A stretch of 39,511 bases of DNA from an uncultured Eubacterium sp. (lineage in GTDB: Bacteria; Bacillota; Clostridia; Lachnospirales; Lachnospiraceae). The stretch covers positions 1-39,511 of the forward strand of contig CAJTVR010000034.1 in the NCBI GenBank assembly GCA_910580075.1, written 5' to 3'. Position numbers and translations under genes: made by a program. Of the stretch, positions 1-7,962 are shown in pieces. Position 1 is the first letter of the stretch, and every line of letters starts with the position of its first letter. The notes beneath the pieces are model-generated. The model did not search any database, was not told where the DNA came from, and worked only from the letters and a program-made list of their open reading frames with translations.

Positions 1-48
1 AGTAGACTCTTAATCTATTTGTCCAGGGTTCGAGTCCCTGAAGGCGCA
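1..48 (+). tRNA. tRNA-Lys(CTT), 3' part
   Basis: The window opens inside a tRNA. A 5-bp anticodon stem (2-6 with 14-18, one G-U pair) encloses the loop CTCTTAA, giving anticodon CTT, which reads AAG. A TTCGAGT T-loop sits in a perfect CAGGG/CCCTG stem (24-40). The acceptor 3' strand AAGGCGC and discriminator A close it at 48. CCA is not encoded. The D-arm and 5' acceptor strand lie before the window. Confidence 0.9.
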
Positions 49-53
49 GCAGA

Positions 54-100
54 AGTACTGATTTTGGCCATAAGCTGTGCCGGGGTCGGTGCTTTTTTTT
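54..100 (+). terminator. Rho-independent terminator after tRNA-Lys
   Basis: AGTACTGA (54-61) pairs, with G-U wobbles, with TCGGTGCT (86-93), followed by a run of eight T. It directly follows the tRNA. Confidence 0.75.
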
Positions 101-604
101 ATTTTAATATTTTCTTAATTTCTAATATGGAAGAACGAAAAACAGATATTTTTTTGGAAAGTTTAGGATGATGATAGGTAAAAATGATAGCTTTCTTTTT
201 AAATGGTAATAACATAGTATTTACCTCCCGTACAGTTATTCTTGTATACGTAACATGTTCTGTTATAAGAATATATTAATAAATCATATGCAGAAATATA
301 AATTTATTGCATGTACAAAAATAGATCAGTATTAGAGTCAGTGTAAAAGTATGCAGGATATGTGGATAAAACAAAAAGAAATGCAGGAATCAGTGTAAAA
401 CTATCAGAATTCAGGTAAGGAAGCGCAGGATTTTTCAGGATATCAGGTAAGGCAGTGTTCAGGTATCCATGCGGACAGTATTTTGCATATTCTTTATTTC
501 TGTAGTTATTTTGGAATTAAGAATTGGTTTAAAGAAGAAATAATGAAAGACAGCATCTATTTGGAGCGTGTTTGAGCAGATTTAAAACACGCTCCAAAAG
601 AAGG
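101..604. other. Intergenic stretch, no gene seen
   Basis: A/T-rich sequence between the tRNA terminator and the 3' end of trmB. No open frame with a ribosome site was found. It holds short direct repeats: TCAGTGTAAAA at about 337 and 391, and CAGGTAAGG at about 412 and 443. A perfect 13-bp hairpin lies at its right end and is listed separately. Confidence 0.5.
561..597. repeat. 13-bp perfect hairpin downstream of trmB
   Basis: TTGGAGCGTGTTT (561-573) is the exact reverse complement of 585-597, with an 11-nt loop. It starts 8 nt past the trmB stop on the minus strand, where a terminator is expected. No T-run follows on either strand, so it may be a 3' stabilising hairpin or a repeat element rather than a classical terminator. 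Confidence 0.6.
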
Positions 605-1249
605 TTATCTGGATGCAGTTAATTTGTAAATAGGGTTTCCGAGAGCAGAAAATTTTTGTTCATATTCGGTCATTATATTTCCTGCATTCATTTCAGGATT
701 GTTGTGAAGGTCATTTGTGCAGGATTCCAGTTTCCAGCGGGCCTGCGGGAGTTCTTCTAAGGAAAATTCAAAAAGCAGTTTGTTATCTGTTTTGAATTCT
801 ATTGTGCCATGATCTGTTAAAATATGGTCGTAAAGGTTCAGAAATTCTCTGGATGTCAGGCGGCGTCTGGCATGGCGTTTTTTAGGCCATGGATCAGAAA
901 AATTAAGATAAATTCTGGATATTTCTTTTTCTGCAAATACTTCCAGGAGATTTTCTGCATTCATGCAGATAAAACGCAGGTTTACAGGAGGCGCGGTCAA
1001 AGAGTCCATTTTTTGTACAGCACGTAACAGGACACTTGTATACTTTTCAATTCCGATGTAATTGATATCAGGATTCTGCTGTGCGAGCTGAAGTATAAAA
1101 TGTCCTTTTCCCATTCCTATTTCAATATGGAGCGGATGATCATTTTGAAAGACAGACTGCCAGGAACCCCGGAAGGATTCAGGAGTTTGTATGCAATACT
1201 GGCTTTCAGCAATCGTATCATCGGCACTTGGAATATTTCTTAATCTCAT
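605..1249 (-). CDS. trmB: tRNA (guanine-N7-)-methyltransferase TrmB
   Basis: SAM-dependent enzyme that forms m7G46 in the variable loop of tRNAs, acting in the cytoplasm. The 214-aa protein has the usual family length. A Rossmann SAM-binding motif EIGMGKG sits at about residues 43-49, followed by the acidic IGIEKY strand (65-70). The family signature SDPWPKKRH is at about 118-126. The ATG at 1249 is preceded on the minus strand by AAAGGAG at 6-nt spacing. The gene diverges from the carboxypeptidase gene to its right and ends beside a 13-bp hairpin. Nothing looks damaged. Confidence 0.95.
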   Translation of the reverse strand: MRLRNIPSADDTIAESQYCIQTPESFRGSWQSVFQNDHPLHIEIGMGKGHFILQLAQQNPDINYIGIEKYTSVLLRAVQKMDSLTAPPVNLRFICMNAENLLEVFAEKEISRIYLNFSDPWPKKRHARRRLTSREFLNLYDHILTDHGTIEFKTDNKLLFEFSLEELPQARWKLESCTNDLHNNPEMNAGNIMTEYEQKFSALGNPIYKLTASR

Positions 1250-1396
1250 TTTTTTCTCCTTTATTATTAGATAATATCTGCGTTAATACAGATTTTTAGT
1301 TACCCAGTCCTGCTGAGCTGATGATTTTTAATAACAGTTTCGAAACATATTTATTATATCATTGTTGGAAAGAGTTGACAAAACTTAAAAAAAGTG

Positions 1397-1425
1397 TTGC
1401 TTATCACTTTTATCCACACTATAAT
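1397..1425 (+). promoter_or_regulatory. Sigma-A promoter of the D,D-carboxypeptidase gene
   Basis: -35 TTGCTT (1397-1402), 17-nt spacer, -10 TATAAT (1420-1425). Transcription would start near 1432. That places the start codon at 1453 or 1474 and rules out the longer open frame that begins at 1321. Confidence 0.75.
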
Positions 1426-1473
1426 ATAGAATGTAAAGGCAATATAATTAAAATGAAGATTGGAAACGGAAAA

Positions 1474-3153
1474 ATGAAGAGAAAAACGAAAGTGTTAAGT
1501 ATCCTGGTTTTATATTCAATACTATTTCTGTCAGTTATACCAGTTCAGGCTAAAAAGAATAAAAATTACTGGCCAAAACAGTCAGATGAAATTACGGCGG
1601 ATGCTGCAATTTTAATGGATGTAGATACTGGAACTATTTTATATAAAAAAAATATCAATACAAAACATTATCCTGCAAGTATTACAAAGATTCTGACAGT
1701 TCTGGTTGCTGTTGAAAACAGCAGGATGGATGAGGTTGTGACATTTTCGCATGATTCTGTATATAAAACAGAAGGTTCAGGTATTTCAAGGGATGTCGGC
1801 GAAAAAATGACAATGGAGCAGTGTCTGTATGCGGTTATGCTGGAATCTGCAAATGAATGTGCTTATGCGGTGGCAGAGCATATTGCGGGCTCAATGCAGA
1901 AATTTGTCAAAATGATGAACGACAGGGCAAAGCAGCTGGGCTGTAAAAATACTAATTTCGCAAATCCGCATGGGCTTCCTGATGAAAATCATTATGTGAC
2001 AGCTAAGGATATGGCTGTTATAGCAAGAGCGGCTTATGAAAATGAGACGTTCCGCCTTCTTTGCGGGACAAAACGTTATACGATACCCCCGACAAACAAG
2101 CATAGAGAACCAACGTATCTCGTTAACCACCATAAAATGCTGTATCCGAAAGATACGGCTGAATATTTATATGATTACTGTACCGGAGGAAAAACAGGCT
2201 ATACGATTGCGGCAGGAAGTACGCTGGTTACTTATGCACAGAAGGAAGGGATGACGCTTTTAACAGTAATTTTAAAAGGAACTTCTCCGAATTACTGGAA
2301 TGAAACGAGATCGTTACTGGAGTTTGGATTTGAAAATTTTAATTTATGTAATGTGGCTGAACACTTTGGCTCAGATGAAAGCAGTGAGGAAGAAAAACTG
2401 GATACGCTGAATACGAATGATCCATATGCACAGATTGACCCGCAGGCAAAAATAATTCTGCCTAAATCTGTGAATTTTAATAAAACATCTATGGAAATCA
2501 GTTATGAAAATCTGCCGGATAATTCTCTGGCTCAGCTGGTTTATACTTATGGAAAGCGTAAAATCGGTGTTGCAGATATTGTGCGGACGAATACTTTGAT
2601 TGATAAGTCGGATGTGTCAGATTATGAACAGGCAGATTTATCGCAAGCAGAGGAGACGTCTTCTGAAGAGACTGCGGCTTCTGATGAAACTGTGACTTCC
2701 GGTGAATCAGCATCTTCTGATAACACAGTATCATCGGATGGCCAGAAACAGCAGCCGGATCAGGAACGGGAGCCGGCAAAAAATGAGGGGAATCAGAAAT
2801 CTGGTTCAGATAGTGCAAAAGGGAATTTTATAGATCGTATTGTAAGCGGTGTAAAGAATTTTAAAATAAATAAAGTATTCGATAATTTTAATCCGAAACA
2901 GACGTTTGAAAATATTACCGGAAGCATAAAAGATTTTTTTGTAAGCATGAAAGATCATTTTTCTCTGCAGCATGGGATTGTAATAGGGGGCATTGTATTT
3001 GGAGTTGTATTAATTATTATATTTAAAGTGATTTATGATAAGTACTATATCATCAGACAGAGGCTTGCAAATTATAGAAATCATAAACAGCAGAAGAAAA
3101 AATATACAGTGATCAGGGATTCCAGAAGGGGGAGAAAACGTAGAAACCGATAA
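1474..3153 (+). CDS. D-alanyl-D-alanine carboxypeptidase (peptidase S11)
   Basis: Penicillin-binding carboxypeptidase that trims the terminal D-Ala from peptidoglycan stem peptides outside the membrane. Numbered from the ATG at 1474 (559 aa): a signal peptide ends in VQA at about 26; the SxxK box SITK has Ser69 and Lys72; SAN is at 125-127; KTG is at 240-242. After the catalytic and beta-rich domains comes a Ser/Glu/Asp-rich linker (about 390-440). A single membrane helix follows near 500-520, then a very basic tail. It is therefore predicted to be anchored at both ends, unlike the amphipathic C-terminal anchor of DacA/PBP5. The open frame extends back to 1321, but the promoter at 1397-1425 excludes that start. 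ATG 1453 is an in-frame alternative. Which dac paralogue it is cannot be told. Confidence 0.9.
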   Translation: MKRKTKVLSILVLYSILFLSVIPVQAKKNKNYWPKQSDEITADAAILMDVDTGTILYKKNINTKHYPASITKILTVLVAVENSRMDEVVTFSHDSVYKTEGSGISRDVGEKMTMEQCLYAVMLESANECAYAVAEHIAGSMQKFVKMMNDRAKQLGCKNTNFANPHGLPDENHYVTAKDMAVIARAAYENETFRLLCGTKRYTIPPTNKHREPTYLVNHHKMLYPKDTAEYLYDYCTGGKTGYTIAAGSTLVTYAQKEGMTLLTVILKGTSPNYWNETRSLLEFGFENFNLCNVAEHFGSDESSEEEKLDTLNTNDPYAQIDPQAKIILPKSVNFNKTSMEISYENLPDNSLAQLVYTYGKRKIGVADIVRTNTLIDKSDVSDYEQADLSQAEETSSEETAASDETVTSGESASSDNTVSSDGQKQQPDQEREPAKNEGNQKSGSDSAKGNFIDRIVSGVKNFKINKVFDNFNPKQTFENITGSIKDFFVSMKDHFSLQHGIVIGGIVFGVVLIIIFKVIYDKYYIIRQRLANYRNHKQQKKKYTVIRDSRRGRKRRNR

Positions 3154-3197
3154 TTTATGAAACAAGTTTATTCAGGAAGCGTGTATATATATTTGAG

Positions 3198-3217
3198 AGG
3201 AATAGATATTTATTCCT
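3198..3217 (+). promoter_or_regulatory. Inverted repeat upstream of abiEi, candidate operator
   Basis: AGGAATA (3198-3204) and TATTCCT (3211-3217) form a perfect 7-bp inverted repeat about 40 nt before the AbiEi start. AbiEi proteins are known to repress their own operon through inverted repeats in the promoter, so this is a plausible autoregulatory site. The function is inferred. Confidence 0.4.
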
Positions 3218-3257
3218 GTAGCAGAATGGACATTGTATTCATGGAGCGGAAAATAGT

Positions 3258-3890
3258 ATGAGTGAAATAAAACTGACAAGACAGGAAAAGCGTGATAAGC
3301 AGATTCAGGCAATACAGGAACTTATGGAAAAAAATAACGGAATTGTGAAGACATCACAGCTGTATACGCTGGGACTCGACTACCGCAGAATACAGAATTT
3401 TGTGGAATATGGCGTGATTGAGAAAGTGAAAAATGGTTATTATGCCATGAACTTCCACAAAAAAAGGGAAGAAGATATTATGGCAGCGCTGTTTCCGGAC
3501 TGTGTGCTCACAATGGAGAGTGCGCTGTACTGTCATCATTATCTGAAAAACAGACCGTTTAAATGGACAGTTGCTGTAGATAAAAATACTTCAAAATCGC
3601 GTTTCAAACTGGATTATCCTCTGGTGCTTCCATATTATACAGAACCGGAAGTGCTGCAGATGGGCGTTGAAAAAATGCAGATTGGAAATATGGAAATGTC
3701 TGTTTACTGCAGGGAGCGTTTAATATGTGATATTTTGAAATATGAAAACCGGATGGAGCGCGAGGATTTACAGCAGGCGCTGCGGGCTTTTCTCTCAGAT
3801 AAAAACAAGGATATTGCAAAACTCCTGTCATATGCCAGGGAGAGAAAGGTTCTGTCAAAAGTACGCAGCCAGATAGGGGTGTGGTTATAA
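3258..3890 (+). CDS. AbiEi-type antitoxin, winged-helix regulator
   Basis: Antitoxin and transcriptional autoregulator of an AbiE (type IV toxin-antitoxin) pair. The 210-aa protein opens with a basic helix, then an AbiEi_4-type winged helix at about 15-65 (NGIVKTSQLYTLGLDYRRI, then GVIEKVKNGYYAM). The C-terminal domain at about 70-200 has the family pattern in which a short promoter-like peptide is recognised (ALYCHHYLKNRP, RLICDILKYENRM). Length and domain order are normal. It overlaps the downstream AbiEii-like gene by 10 nt, which points to translational coupling. An inverted repeat about 40 nt upstream may be its operator. Confidence 0.85.
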   Translation: MSEIKLTRQEKRDKQIQAIQELMEKNNGIVKTSQLYTLGLDYRRIQNFVEYGVIEKVKNGYYAMNFHKKREEDIMAALFPDCVLTMESALYCHHYLKNRPFKWTVAVDKNTSKSRFKLDYPLVLPYYTEPEVLQMGVEKMQIGNMEMSVYCRERLICDILKYENRMEREDLQQALRAFLSDKNKDIAKLLSYARERKVLSKVRSQIGVWL

Positions 3891-4771
3891 TAAATCAGTT
3901 ATTAAACGAAACATTTATCAGGCAGAGGAGTGAGGAACTCCGGATCCCATTTGAAAATCTGCTGGCTGCTGCTGTGCTCGAAGAAATTATTTTAAAAATT
4001 GCCGAATCTGATTATGCCGGCAATTTCTGGATGAAGAACAGTGTCAGGATGAATCTGGAAAATTACAGAAGGAAAGTGGATTTAAACCTGTACTTTATGA
4101 TGGTCAGTACGAAGCAGTTTCAGTATAAAAAAACTGAGGTCAGCAGAGTATTTTCAGAACTTTTCCGCAATTATAAAAAAAATGCAGTTCACTGGAATTA
4201 TCAGGTCTGGACTGATTATGAATTTATTTATATAGACGTGAAAGCAGCAATTGCTTCGGTCAGAGTTCCGGTAAAAATAAAACTGCAGCCGGTTTTACAG
4301 GACAGACTGAATGCATACGAAAAAGAAATGCGTTTATTTATAAATAACAGTAAAAAGGTTTTGGTGAAATGTTATCCAAGTGAATATACCGTATCAGAAA
4401 AATTTCTGGAAATTATAGTAAAACTGGAACTTTTGAGCGACTTGTCCTGTTATATGGATATATATGATATTTTGAAAAAGGAAGCGCTGTCTGGCAGGAA
4501 AGTGTGTGAGATTTTAAATGAAGAATGCGGCAAAAAGAATATAAAAATAGAAGAACACAGATTTGAACTGCTCATGGCTTACCGGACAAGCAGTTATATG
4601 GAACGGAAATGGAAGTCTTTTCTCAGGCATGAGAAGAAAAAAGAACCGCTTTGGAAAGATGTGATTGATCTGTTTGAGCAGTTTTTTGCAGTAATCTGGA
4701 AGAATATGTGTCAAAACATTATTTATCTCGGAGACTGGATGCCGGAAATTGGAAGATATATTGACTGTTAA
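3881..4771 (+). CDS. Diverged AbiEii-like nucleotidyltransferase-fold protein
   Basis: Partner of the AbiEi gene; in the family this is the nucleotidyltransferase toxin. The 296-aa protein can be followed along AbiEii proteins: the N-terminal helical block, the strand leading to the active site (NFWMKNSVRM), the YRRKVDLNLYF segment, the VPVKIKLQP strand, and the SEKFLEIIVK...MDIYDI helices. Key catalytic residues look lost. The usual KGG[ST/M] loop reads KNSV, the DxD pair reads VDLNL, and the third acidic position (KIDI in relatives) reads KIKL. The Lys of the 'AEK' motif is kept. The start is GTG with AGGGG 1 nt before it, suggesting coupling to the overlapping upstream stop. It may be an inactive or repurposed toxin. 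The frame is intact, which suggests recent constraint. Confidence 0.65.
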   Translation: MVIINQLLNETFIRQRSEELRIPFENLLAAAVLEEIILKIAESDYAGNFWMKNSVRMNLENYRRKVDLNLYFMMVSTKQFQYKKTEVSRVFSELFRNYKKNAVHWNYQVWTDYEFIYIDVKAAIASVRVPVKIKLQPVLQDRLNAYEKEMRLFINNSKKVLVKCYPSEYTVSEKFLEIIVKLELLSDLSCYMDIYDILKKEALSGRKVCEILNEECGKKNIKIEEHRFELLMAYRTSSYMERKWKSFLRHEKKKEPLWKDVIDLFEQFFAVIWKNMCQNIIYLGDWMPEIGRYIDC

Positions 4772-4786
4772 ATAGAATGTGTCAAA

Positions 4787-6262
4787 ATGAAAAAGATGGA
4801 ATTAAATGAGATAAAAATGTATCAAGATTTGTATGAACGTCTGGCTGCTTATTCGGATACAGACTATTATCCGTTTCATATGCCTGGACATAAACGTGCG
4901 TCACTGCCTTTTTGTAATCCTTATAAGATAGATATTACAGAAATAGATGGATTCGATAATCTGCATCATGCAGAGGATCTTTTGATGGAAGCTCAAAAGC
5001 GTCTTGCTAATCTGTATCAAAGCCGGCAGTCATTTTATCTTGTAAATGGAAGTACATGCGGGATTCTTAGTGCTGCCGGTGCTGCTGCAAAGCGGGGAGA
5101 CAGCGTAATTATTGCAAGAAACTGCCATAAAGCAGCATATAACGCGGTAAAAATATTCGGTTTAAAAACGGATTACATATATCCGGAATTTATGCAGTGC
5201 GGGATACAGGGCCAGATACGGCCGGACGAACTGGAGCGGCTGTTTAATAAAAGGAAAAATATCCGGTTTGTAATGATCACGTCACCGACTTATGATGGTA
5301 TTGTGTCTGATATTGAAAAAATAGCTGATATCGTACATGCACATCATGCATATCTGATTGTAGATGAAGCACATGGAGCACATTTTTCCCTCAGCAGTTA
5401 TTTTCCAGAGTCTGCAGTAAGCAGAGGTGCTGATATTGTAATTCAAAGTCTTCATAAGACACTTCCGTCGTTTACCCAGACTGCAGTTCTTCATGTTGCA
5501 AGCGACAGGATGGATGTGAGTAAAGTACAGGAAATGCTTGGAATTTTTCAGACAAGCTCTCCGTCGTATCTTTTAATGGCAGGCATAGATTTGTGTGTGA
5601 AGATGATCGTGCAGTCGGGGAAAGAATTGTTTGATACTTATCATCAGAGACTGGCATCGTTTTATAAAAAGTGTGAGGGTCTGAAGCATCTTCATGTGCT
5701 GACCAGGAAAGATTATCATGCATACCGTGTTTTTGATACAGACCAGTCTAAAATTGTGATTAGTACACTGGGAACTGCAATGAATGGGAAGCAGCTCTAT
5801 GACTGTCTGCTAAACCGTTATCATCTGCAGACAGAGATGTATTCTGCCTGGTATGTACTGGCTATGACAAGTATGATGGATACCCAGGAAGGATTTGAGA
5901 GGCTGGCAAATGCTCTGTGGGAAATTGAAGAAGAACTGGGCAGGAATCAGAACCTTTTATCCGGGGAAACGTGTACAGAATTATTTTTAAAAAGAGTTTA
6001 CGCACCAAGAGAAAAGGTTCTGGAAATTTCTGATACAGGATATTATAATATAGAAGAAACATTGTTAGAAGAAAGCTCTGGCAGGATTTGTGCAGAATAT
6101 ATTTATTTATATCCGCCAGGAATTCCAATCATTGTGCCAGGGGAGATGATATCTGACCAATTTCTCTGTATCCTGGGAGAATGCAGGGGGATGGGATTGA
6201 ACCTGCAGGGAATGAAAGATCAGATGATACGGAAGATACTAACGATTACGTATAAACAGTAA
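4787..6262 (+). CDS. Orn/Lys/Arg decarboxylase family protein (YaaO/SpeA-like)
   Basis: PLP-dependent fold-type I decarboxylase that would convert arginine, lysine or ornithine to the matching polyamine precursor in the cytoplasm. Residues 28-36 YPFHMPGHK are the N-terminal family signature. SPTYDG (166-171), DEAHGAH (193-199) and the PLP lysine in SLHKTLPS (Lys224) follow. The C-terminal domain ends at 491 aa, normal for the short Gram-positive class. Substrate cannot be told. Its place just before yaaR-holB matches Bacillus yaaO. It follows abiEii by 15 nt with a weak ribosome site. Its last codons are part of a 42-bp tandem duplication. Confidence 0.85.
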   Translation: MKKMELNEIKMYQDLYERLAAYSDTDYYPFHMPGHKRASLPFCNPYKIDITEIDGFDNLHHAEDLLMEAQKRLANLYQSRQSFYLVNGSTCGILSAAGAAAKRGDSVIIARNCHKAAYNAVKIFGLKTDYIYPEFMQCGIQGQIRPDELERLFNKRKNIRFVMITSPTYDGIVSDIEKIADIVHAHHAYLIVDEAHGAHFSLSSYFPESAVSRGADIVIQSLHKTLPSFTQTAVLHVASDRMDVSKVQEMLGIFQTSSPSYLLMAGIDLCVKMIVQSGKELFDTYHQRLASFYKKCEGLKHLHVLTRKDYHAYRVFDTDQSKIVISTLGTAMNGKQLYDCLLNRYHLQTEMYSAWYVLAMTSMMDTQEGFERLANALWEIEEELGRNQNLLSGETCTELFLKRVYAPREKVLEISDTGYYNIEETLLEESSGRICAEYIYLYPPGIPIIVPGEMISDQFLCILGECRGMGLNLQGMKDQMIRKILTITYKQ

Positions 6263-6309
6263 AATCGGATACGGAAGATACTAACTGTTGCGTATAAACA
6301 GTTAAATAG
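6226..6309 (+). repeat. 42-bp tandem duplication over the decarboxylase 3' end
   Basis: Two imperfect 42-nt copies (6226-6267 and 6268-6309) both begin GATACGGAAGATACTAAC and contain CGTATAAACAGT. The first carries the gene's stop codon, so the second is non-coding. Confidence 0.8.
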
Positions 6310-6332
6310 GATATATTATATTTATAGGGCAG

Positions 6333-6390
6333 ATACGGTTTTAGATCAGAAGTTTCTGAAAGTCAGATGTTAACAGACCGTATTATTTTT
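6333..6390 (+). terminator. Candidate terminator between decarboxylase and yaaR
   Basis: ATACGGT (6333-6339) pairs with ACCGTAT (6377-6383) around an inner TCAGAA/TTCTGA hairpin, followed by TATTTTT. It would separate the decarboxylase from the yaaR-holB unit. Confidence 0.5.
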
Positions 6391-6415
6391 AGGCAGAAAG
6401 AATGGGGCATTTGTT

Positions 6416-6856
6416 ATGGATATAAAAGTAAATCAGGCTGCGCCTGTTATGCAGACGGAAGGAATGGCTCCGGTAGAGAATGCAGATGATGGATTTAAAT
6501 TTGCTCTGACAAGTGCAATTGAAGATGCAGATCTGCAGAAACAGCTGGAGATGATGCTGAAAGATATTACAAAGCAGGGAGAGCTGATTGCGCGTCATAT
6601 GGATATCCGGGATATGAAAAAATACCGGGGGCAGATTAAAGATTTTTTGAATGAGGTTGTAAACCGTTCCCATAAGTTTTCGAGAGAGAATTTCCTGGAC
6701 CGGAGAGGAAGACACCGGGTATATGGTATTATACGTCTTGTCGACAGTAATTTAGACGAACTGGCCCAGGAGCTTTGTGAAGAAGAAAAAGATCATATAA
6801 AAATATTAAGTAAAATCGGCGAAATAGCAGGACTGCTTCTTGATATCTTTACTTAA
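6416..6856 (+). CDS. yaaR: YaaR family protein (DUF327)
   Basis: Small (146-aa), mostly helical protein of the YaaR/DUF327 family, whose biochemical role is not known. The family pattern is clear in the middle and end: LARHMDIRDMKKYRGQIKDF, then a FSRENFLDRRGRHRVYGIIRLVDSNLDEL-like block, and an acidic C-terminus. Family length is normal. In Bacillus the gene also lies between tmk/yaaQ and holB, so gene order supports the call. Here neither tmk nor yaaQ lies on its left. The ribosome site is weak (AGAATGGGG 8 nt upstream). Confidence 0.85.
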   Translation: MDIKVNQAAPVMQTEGMAPVENADDGFKFALTSAIEDADLQKQLEMMLKDITKQGELIARHMDIRDMKKYRGQIKDFLNEVVNRSHKFSRENFLDRRGRHRVYGIIRLVDSNLDELAQELCEEEKDHIKILSKIGEIAGLLLDIFT

Positions 6857-6967
6857 ATAGTATTGTGCAACAGTTCAGTCAGGATGATTCCTGAATTATG
6901 ACAGTGAGGGCGTGTCTGAAGCTTTATTTAGGATTTTGGTCATGCTGTGGGAAAGGGGAGATGTTAT

Positions 6968-7957
6968 ATGGCAGGTTATAAAGATATTATTGGTCATGAA
7001 CAGATGATTACACATTTTAAAAATGCGGTCAGCCAGGATAAAGTATCACATGCATATATTATAAACGGTCCGGACGGTTCCGGTAAAATGATGCTGGCAG
7101 AGGCATTTGCTACAGCGCTGCAGTGTGAGAAAAAAGGGACGGAGGGCTGTATGGAATGTCATTCCTGTAAGCAGGCAGCAAGCCATAACCAGCCGGACAT
7201 TATTTATATTTCCCATGAGAAACCGAATACGATATCTGTGGATGATATTCGAAAACAGATGAATCGGGATATTGGTGTCAGGCCATATTCCAGCCCTTAT
7301 AAAGTTTATATTGTAGATGAAGCAGAAAAATTAAACCAGCAGGCTCAGAATGCTTTGCTTAAAACAATCGAAGAGCCTCCTGCTTATGCAGTGATTCTGC
7401 TGCTGACAACGAATGCAGATTTATTTCTGCCTACTATTTTATCACGCTGTATCAGAATGGATTTAAAACCGGTTCCAAATGACAAAATAAAAGAATATCT
7501 GATGAAAAATTATCAGATTCCGGATTATCAGGCGGATGTATGTGCGGCATTTTCGCACGGAAATGTCGGCAAGGCAGCAAAACTTGCGGTTTCGGAGTAT
7601 TTTAATGAGTTAAAAGATTCCGCGGTACAGCTGATGAAGCGGATTAAAGATATTGATGTGTATGAAATGAGTGAGGCAGTCAAGCAGATTAGTGAATACA
7701 AACTGTCGGTCAATGACTATTTTGATATTATGATGATCTGGTACCGCGATGTGCTGATGTACAAAGCGACTATGGACATTAATGGACTGATTTTTAAAGA
7801 ACAGGCTTATGATATTAAAAAACAGGCAAGCAGAAGTTCTTATCATGGAATCCAGGAAATTCTGGATGCTTTGGAAAAAGCAAAAATCAGATTAAATGCG
7901 AATGTGAATTTTGATATTGTGATTGAGTTATTATTGCTGAAAATGAAGGAGAATTAA
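6968..7957 (+). CDS. holB: DNA polymerase III delta' subunit HolB
   Basis: Clamp-loader subunit of the replicative polymerase. The 329-aa protein starts at ATG 6968, which has AAAGGGGAG at 7-nt spacing; an in-frame GTG 21 nt earlier has no such site. Visible features are the P-loop-like GPDGSGK (34-40), a four-Cys zinc site (Cys53, Cys61, Cys64, Cys67), the DEAEKLNQQAQNALLK Walker B/sensor region, TIEEPP, and the SRC motif (ILSRCIRM). The C-terminal collar domain is complete. RicT follows after 5 nt, so the two are cotranscribed. Confidence 0.92.
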   Translation: MAGYKDIIGHEQMITHFKNAVSQDKVSHAYIINGPDGSGKMMLAEAFATALQCEKKGTEGCMECHSCKQAASHNQPDIIYISHEKPNTISVDDIRKQMNRDIGVRPYSSPYKVYIVDEAEKLNQQAQNALLKTIEEPPAYAVILLLTTNADLFLPTILSRCIRMDLKPVPNDKIKEYLMKNYQIPDYQADVCAAFSHGNVGKAAKLAVSEYFNELKDSAVQLMKRIKDIDVYEMSEAVKQISEYKLSVNDYFDIMMIWYRDVLMYKATMDINGLIFKEQAYDIKKQASRSSYHGIQEILDALEKAKIRLNANVNFDIVIELLLLKMKEN

Positions 7958-7962
7958 GCTGT

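Noticed and set aside
1321..1473. The carboxypeptidase frame is open from 1321, giving a 610-aa protein.
   Set aside because: A sigma-A promoter at 1397-1425 lies inside this part, and the signal peptide begins at 1474, so the extra 51 residues are not translated.
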